Assembly: GCA_016650315.1 (NCBI GenBank)
Contig: JAENVZ010000210.1
Coordinates: 1 to 13,493 of the forward strand
Direction of reading: 5' to 3'
Origin: Alphaproteobacteria bacterium
GTDB lineage: Bacteria; Pseudomonadota; Alphaproteobacteria; Sphingomonadales; Sphingomonadaceae
Length of the DNA: 13,493 bases
Program-made: the position numbers and the translations under genes
Notes under the pieces: generated by a model
Seen by the model: only the letters and a program-made list of their open reading frames with translations
What the model was told of the DNA's origin: nothing
Database searches by the model: none
Part shown: one piece after another, positions 12,698-13,493 of the stretch
Numbering within the stretch: position 1 is the first letter of the stretch
Layout: the number at the start of each line of letters is the position of its first letter

Positions 12698-13493
12698 TCA
12701 TAGCTTGGTGCTGATTGTAACGCCGTAGGTGACCGGCATGCCGACCGACCAATTGATCGTGTCATGGATGCGTGCGGAGTTGATACGGTAATATTTATTG
12801 GCCACATTCTTGCCCCAAAACATGATGCGCAGATTGCCGCCATCCCTTTCGAAGCCGGCTCTAACGTCGATCAGCGCATAGCCTGGAATCTCGTAATTCT
12901 GGTCGCCTCCGAAAAAGGAGCGCGTATCGCTGCGATACGTACCGCCAGCACCGACGAACCCAGACCAGCTCGAGCTCACAGGATATTTATATTCGCTGTC
13001 GAAGGTGAGCTGCCATTTCGGGGTATTCGGGAAGGCGGAGCCGGTGGTGTTGAAGGTCGCGCCAACCGGATCGGGCACGTTATTGATACTGAGCGGCGCG
13101 CCCTTGGGCAGCAGAACTTTTGAATCGATGTACGTGCTGCCCAGCCTGAGAGTCAGCGCGTCCACGGGCCGCCATGTGAGGTTGAGTTCAGCGCCGTTGA
13201 TCCGCGATTTGGGGATCGCTGCAAGTGCGGGGAGCCGGCCGAACGGCGGCCCCAGATCAACCAGGCCGCGAAGCTGCTTGTCGCTGTAGTCGTAACGGAA
13301 CAGCGCACCTGCAACCTGAACCCCCCGGAGGAAGGATGTCTTGAAGCCGGCCTCATAGGCAAGCACCGATTCCTGCGTGACGGGGCGCGATTGTCCGGCC
13401 GCCACCAGGGGAAGCGTACCAAAAGCGCCCGCCTTGTATCCGCGCGAGACGTTCGCGTAAAACAATGTGTCGCTGGTCGGCGTCCACGACAGG
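12698..13493 (-). CDS. TonB-dependent receptor, C-terminal barrel part
   Basis: About 264 residues of the C-terminal beta-barrel are inside the window; the signal peptide, TonB box and plug lie beyond 13493. Typical barrel strand patterns are seen: TLFYANVSRGYKAGAFGT, then VLAYEAGFKTSFLRGVQVAGALF, then YALIDVRAGFERDGGNLRIMFWGKNVANKYYRIN. The receptor takes up a ligand across the outer membrane using TonB energy. The SRGYKAG and GKNVANKYY motifs are common in the large sphingomonad receptor families, which often serve aromatic or lipid substrates as well as siderophores, so the ligand cannot be named. The frame is open to the window edge. A strong hairpin and the Tat-exported NTF2 gene follow on the same strand. 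Confidence 0.93.
   Translation of the reverse strand, partial: LSWTPTSDTLFYANVSRGYKAGAFGTLPLVAAGQSRPVTQESVLAYEAGFKTSFLRGVQVAGALFRYDYSDKQLRGLVDLGPPFGRLPALAAIPKSRINGAELNLTWRPVDALTLRLGSTYIDSKVLLPKGAPLSINNVPDPVGATFNTTGSAFPNTPKWQLTFDSEYKYPVSSSWSGFVGAGGTYRSDTRSFFGGDQNYEIPGYALIDVRAGFERDGGNLRIMFWGKNVANKYYRINSARIHDTINWSVGMPVTYGVTISTKL

Overview
The window looks like the chromosome of a sphingomonad (Sphingobium, Sphingomonas or Novosphingobium type, Alphaproteobacteria). The GC content is fairly high. The housekeeping proteins are alphaproteobacterial in style, the yfgM-bamB-der gene order is present, and a TonB-dependent receptor sits in an accessory cluster with an SDR, small SnoaL/NTF2-like proteins and a TetR regulator, which is typical of sphingomonads. 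This assignment rests on reading the sequence, not on a database search.

Left half (1-8383, core genome). The 3' end of purL (purine synthesis) converges on a lone TonB-like membrane-anchored protein. Next comes a BioC-like methyltransferase, read leftward. Divergent from it is the iron-storage pair bfd-bfr, read rightward, with a candidate promoter whose spacer contains half of a consensus Fur box. A small Hpt phosphotransfer protein follows on the minus strand. Then comes a leftward run of core genes: panB (pantothenate synthesis), a YfgM-like TPR protein, bamB (outer-membrane protein assembly), der (ribosome assembly GTPase) and a TusA-like sulfur carrier. YfgM-bamB-der is the order also found in E. 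coli. The last two junctions of this run (yfgM/bamB overlap and der/tusA 1-nt gap) suggest translational coupling.

Junction (8384-8546). Upstream of panB the conserved gene order ends. Here there is a 44-codon open frame that reads like the C-terminal tail of a lost gene, and a set of three alternating inverted repeats built around a perfect 16-bp palindrome. I see this as a possible edge of an inserted or rearranged segment.

Right half (8547-13493, accessory). A leftward group starts from a divergent promoter region with a TetR gene. It encodes an NAD(P)-binding (NmrA-like) reductase, an NTF2/SnoaL-like protein, an SDR very similar to the dehydrogenase half of animal HSDL2, and a di-heme cytochrome b561. 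A leader with mutually exclusive hairpins lies just before the SDR. Beyond tetR, a TonB-dependent receptor (cut by the window end) is followed by a GC-rich hairpin and a Tat-exported NTF2-like protein. Together this looks like a small regulated uptake-and-oxidation locus for an unknown lipid-like or aromatic substrate. I cannot name the substrate, and nothing here clearly amounts to a wholly new system. The SDR leader and the junction repeats are the most unusual signals. No tRNA, rRNA, CRISPR array, transposase or integrase was seen. No gene-free stretch exceeds about 165 bases.
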